From the NCBI RefSeq assembly GCF_016638705.1, contig NZ_CP067341.1, positions 1,677,501-1,741,500 of the forward strand: a stretch of DNA of 64,000 nt. The letters are read 5' to 3'. Shown piece after piece: positions 61,092 through 64,000 of this stretch (its first letter is position 1; each line of letters starts with the position of its first letter). The translations under genes were made by a program, and so were the position numbers. Below the pieces are notes generated by a model. It had not been told where the DNA came from and did not search any database. It was given only the letters and a program-made list of their open reading frames with translations. This stretch comes from Lysinibacillus agricola (GTDB lineage: Bacteria > Bacillota > Bacilli > Bacillales_A > Planococcaceae).

Positions 61092-61421
61092 CTAAAAGTA
61101 CTTCTGATAAAATTCCTTCCTAAGCTTTCCACTTAGTTGTGCATTAATACGAGTAGTTTCATTTTTTTCATGCCTCATTAAACTTTGAATTACTTCAATG
61201 GGTGCGCCATTGTTTAATAGATGTGTAGCGTAACTATGTCTTAACTGATGGGGGTGTATATCTTTATTTATTCCAGCACGACTGGATATTCGTTTAATGA
61301 TATACCTCACTTGTGCAATACTCATACGATGTGGATTTCTTTCAGTAACAAAAATTGCTGGATCTCTATCTTGACGACTTTCAATGTATCTTTTAAACCA
61401 AATATCACAACATAATATCCT
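61092..61421 (-). pseudogene. Tyrosine recombinase remnant with Tyr-to-Asn at the nucleophile
   Basis: The frame 61421-61092 encodes the C-terminal catalytic half of a XerC/D-like integrase: WFKRYIESRQDRDPAIFVTE, then HPHQLRHSYATHLLNNGAPI with the conserved HxLRH box and a late His region. The end reads RHEKNETTRINAQLSGKLRK. The usual pattern there is TTRIYAQLS-type, so the nucleophile position reads Asn (AAT for TAT). The N-terminal half is absent and no start exists. ATG 61325 opens a 77-codon piece only. It is an inactive relic. Confidence 0.75.
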
Positions 61422-61471
61422 CTAATTATTATAGTCTATTTAAAATGATGATCTTTCATGCTTCTTTGTAT

Positions 61472-62254
61472 TTAACCCATAATATTGTAGCCTGCGTCGA
61501 TGTAAATCGTTTCGCCTGTCACACCGCGTGATAAGTGAGAAAGCATCACGATTGTCATATCTGCCACTTCGTCTTGTTGAACATTACGTTTTAATGGAGC
61601 TGTTTCTTCGATCTTGTGTAAAATTGTATTGAAGGAAGGAACTCCTTTTGCAGCAAGTGTGCGAATCGCTCCAGCTGAAATAGCATTGACGCGAATATTA
61701 TCTTTACCAATATCTGCAGCAAGATAGCGCATAGATGCCTCTAATGCAGCTTTCGCTACACCCATGACGTTGTAGCCATCAAGGACACGCTCTGCTCCTA
61801 AGTAACTCATTGTTACGATAGAACCGCCTTCAGTCATATAAGGATGTGCGGCTTTTGCTGCTGAAATAAGGGAATAGGCACTAGTATCTTGTGCAAATGC
61901 ATAGCCATCACGAGTTGTATTTAAGAAGCGATTGTGTAAATCTTCTGCATTAGCAAAGGCTACTGAGTGCACGATACCATGGATAATGCCTACTTTTGTA
62001 CCGATTTCATCGAAAGCTGCTTTTGTGCTTTCGTCGCTGTTGACGTCACATTGTACGATCAGTGAATCAGATTGCCCGATTTTCTCTAATTGCATTTGTA
62101 ACTTTTTTAATGAACGTTCTTGGCGATATGTGAAAATAACATTTGCACCTACGTCAAATAAACGTTTTGCGATACCCCAAGCAATACTTCGATCGTTTGC
62201 CACGCCCATTACGACAATATTCTTATCTTTTAATTGTAATAAATTATCCATCAT
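61472..62254 (-). CDS. fabI: Enoyl-[acyl-carrier-protein] reductase (NADH)
   Basis: Last reductive step of fatty-acid elongation (trans-2-enoyl-ACP to acyl-ACP). 260 aa, the usual length. The short-chain-dehydrogenase-like fold shows the NAD site VVMGVANDRSIAWGIAKRLF near residue 13, the catalytic Tyr-(6)-Lys as YNVMGVAKAALEASMRYLAA (Tyr near 157, Lys near 164) and a C-terminal VTGETIYIDAGYNIMG. AGGGG precedes ATG 62254. A FapR operator and promoter lie directly upstream, so it is controlled by malonyl-CoA through FapR. It is the target of triclosan-type inhibitors in other species. Confidence 0.97.
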   Translation of the reverse strand: MMDNLLQLKDKNIVVMGVANDRSIAWGIAKRLFDVGANVIFTYRQERSLKKLQMQLEKIGQSDSLIVQCDVNSDESTKAAFDEIGTKVGIIHGIVHSVAFANAEDLHNRFLNTTRDGYAFAQDTSAYSLISAAKAAHPYMTEGGSIVTMSYLGAERVLDGYNVMGVAKAALEASMRYLAADIGKDNIRVNAISAGAIRTLAAKGVPSFNTILHKIEETAPLKRNVQQDEVADMTIVMLSHLSRGVTGETIYIDAGYNIMG

Positions 62255-62288
62255 CTATAAGAACCCCTTTATGAAATAATATCTGTTA

Positions 62289-62305
62289 TTAGTACCAACT
62301 ACTAA
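62289..62305. promoter_or_regulatory. FapR operator upstream of fabI
   Basis: TTAGTACCAACTACTAA is an exact 6-bp inverted repeat with a 5-bp centre and matches the known FapR site (TTAGTACC-TACTAA). It lies just downstream of the promoter -10 (62307-62312 on the minus strand), where bound repressor would block transcription. Confidence 0.85.
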
Positions 62306-62306
62306 A

Positions 62307-62335
62307 ATCTTATCATACATAAAAAATGGTTGCAA
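62307..62335 (-). promoter_or_regulatory. fabI promoter
   Basis: On the minus strand -35 TTGCAA (62330-62335) and -10 TAAGAT (62307-62312) are 17 bases apart. The start point would fall inside the FapR operator. Confidence 0.7.
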
Positions 62336-62425
62336 TAACAAGATGAAAAGAGTGTACAACTTTACTAGGAAAGGCACAAAAAAATTCATCTCCATTTAGT
62401 TAGAGACGAATCCAATAGATGGTAT

Positions 62426-63016
62426 TTAAATTTTAGGTGACTCATACATATCTAATGCACTGTAAACTGCGCTGTGTACTGCAATCCTAAAACAGTTTTG
62501 TGTACGAATAGCCTGTGCAATTATTTTGATGGCTCTTGTTTGATCTTTGTGAAACGCTGTGTCGCTAGATAGAAGATCATCATTCAAATGAGCTAGAAAA
62601 TAGGGTTGCTGAAACATTTGCTCTAAAAGGTCCGCCGTATCACTTTGAACAACTATGTTATAGGCCCAGAGGTCAATAGCTTTGCCAAGCTGGAAAGCGA
62701 CAAAATAGAATAAATTATCATCATTTCTCTCGATAATTTTACGAATAATTTGAATTTTTTTGAGCTCTTCCATTAAAAAAATGTTAATTGAATAGTGCAT
62801 TGCCTTTGAAGAATTTAAAAAAAGATTATTTTCCTGATGAGATTTTAAAAAGAACCAGCTATTTAAAATAATAGCCCAAGAATCTAATGCATTCATACAC
62901 TTAGACTGAAAATCAGGAAAAATAGTTTGCCATTTTGCTGCAAGGTTTTTAAATTGATTAATATGGTCTTCATCAATATGGTATAAACTATGATCTGTTT
63001 CTAATTGATTAAACAT
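62426..63016 (-). CDS. Unknown cytosolic protein
   Basis: 196-aa, mostly helical soluble protein without signal or membrane helices. Fragments: DEDHINQFKNLAAKWQTIFP near residue 14 and LNSWFFLKSHQENNLF near 50. GGGGG lies 7 bases before ATG 63016. An upstream extension to 63064 has no ribosome site. I recognise no family. It sits between fabI and a copy of the structured repeat. Confidence 0.7.
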   Translation of the reverse strand: MFNQLETDHSLYHIDEDHINQFKNLAAKWQTIFPDFQSKCMNALDSWAIILNSWFFLKSHQENNLFLNSSKAMHYSINIFLMEELKKIQIIRKIIERNDDNLFYFVAFQLGKAIDLWAYNIVVQSDTADLLEQMFQQPYFLAHLNDDLLSSDTAFHKDQTRAIKIIAQAIRTQNCFRIAVHSAVYSALDMYESPKI

Positions 63017-63183
63017 TATCATTCCCCCAATAGATTTTATGTATATCCTGAGTAGGAAAATCAACTATACAATCAACTAAATCTCAGTGTTATGTTCCTT
63101 GGCCTTGGTGTTTGCAACGTGAGGATGAAAAATTAATTAAGAAGGCACCCAGTTAAGGATGCCTTTAGGGATATTAATGAAAT

Positions 63184-63313
63184 ATCAATTTCGCCTTGGC
63201 GTAATTGCGTCCGGATTTTGAATTGTGCTTGCACAATTCATTCCTTTCAAAATCCGTGACATCCGCCGGAGGCTTTATCTTCATTCAGTAGGTGTTTGGA
63301 CACCCACTTAAAA
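63184..63313. repeat. Structured interspersed repeat, copy 3 (inverted)
   Basis: Read on the minus strand: GTGGGTGTCCAAACACCTAC, AAGCCTCCGGCGGATGTCAC, central stem GGATTTTGAAAGG-AATTGTGC / GCACAATT-CAAAATCC, then GGACGCAATTACGCC and AAGGCGAAATTGAT. The central stem has a different sequence from copies 1 and 2 but pairs equally well, i.e. with compensating changes. It lies between the unknown gene and the ferredoxin gene. Confidence 0.85.
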
Positions 63314-63378
63314 GGGAACACATCAGCATTCATCTCACTACCTTCAGAGGTGGGATGAGTGCTGAATGAAGATAAAAA

Positions 63379-64000
<622 letters not shown>

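Overview
The window is chromosomal DNA from a low-GC, Gram-positive, spore-former-type bacterium of the Bacillaceae/Planococcaceae. A Lysinibacillus-like genome is my best guess. The reasons are AT-rich sequence with strong GGAGG ribosome sites, a ferredoxin divergent from a ypbB-like gene, fabI with a FapR operator, a sigma-W-type promoter in front of yuaF-floT, and interspersed repeats typical of this group. The genus is inference. I saw no rRNA, tRNA or CRISPR array.

Layout. 1-5.4 kb: a TauE/SafE permease (cut by the window edge) divergent from a LysR regulator, a VOC protein, a LysR/EamA divergent pair and a TPR protein. 5.7-11.8 kb: a compartment-free ethanolamine block: EutW-like kinase, attenuator leader, eutB, an IS110-family element, eutC and a EutV-like regulator that has lost its ANTAR domain. 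11.9-12.8 kb is a graveyard of gene remnants. 12.9-21 kb: a YfcC-type carrier; a predicted two-gene permease operon with a Zur-like box and an in-frame stop; a DMT exporter divergent from an XRE-cupin regulator; and a chemoreceptor translationally coupled to a frameshifted BMP-type binding lipoprotein.

21.5-28.3 kb is the most unusual part. A LysR regulator is divergent from five tightly packed genes: ABC ATPase, binding lipoprotein, fused double permease, a beta-CASP-type metallo-beta-lactamase protein and a secreted CYTH-like protein. The last two are not standard parts of an importer, and CYTH domains usually bind or cleave triphosphates or polyphosphate.

28.4-43.8 kb: housekeeping and resistance genes: an M48 protease, YitT, MmcQ/YjbR, GIY-YIG, a DUF2087 regulator, a LytTR-DUF3021-ABC operon, an AbrB-type membrane protein, an ABC-F protein behind a leader peptide and attenuator, a GNAT enzyme and a seven-bladed YVTN propeller with a cysteine-rich head. 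44-45.7 kb: a 21-bp minisatellite split by an IS256-family element with an 8-bp target duplication. 46.3-56.8 kb: yuaF-floT, GNAT, a soluble chemoreceptor, an MFS carrier whose 3' end lies in a repeat, a cyclophilin lipoprotein, and a MerR-ABC exporter pair followed by an AraC regulator. 57-61.4 kb: small membrane proteins, gene debris, a full group II intron with an RT-maturase-HNH protein, and an integrase relic whose nucleophile position reads Asn. 61.5-64 kb: fabI, an unknown protein, ferredoxin and the start of a ypbB-like gene.

A structured repeat family occurs three times (3232-3370, 51404-51605, 63184-63313). Two different tandem-repeat families lie at 31.3 kb and at 44-45.7 kb. Start sites were chosen from ribosome-site spacing, and several differ from the longest open frame.
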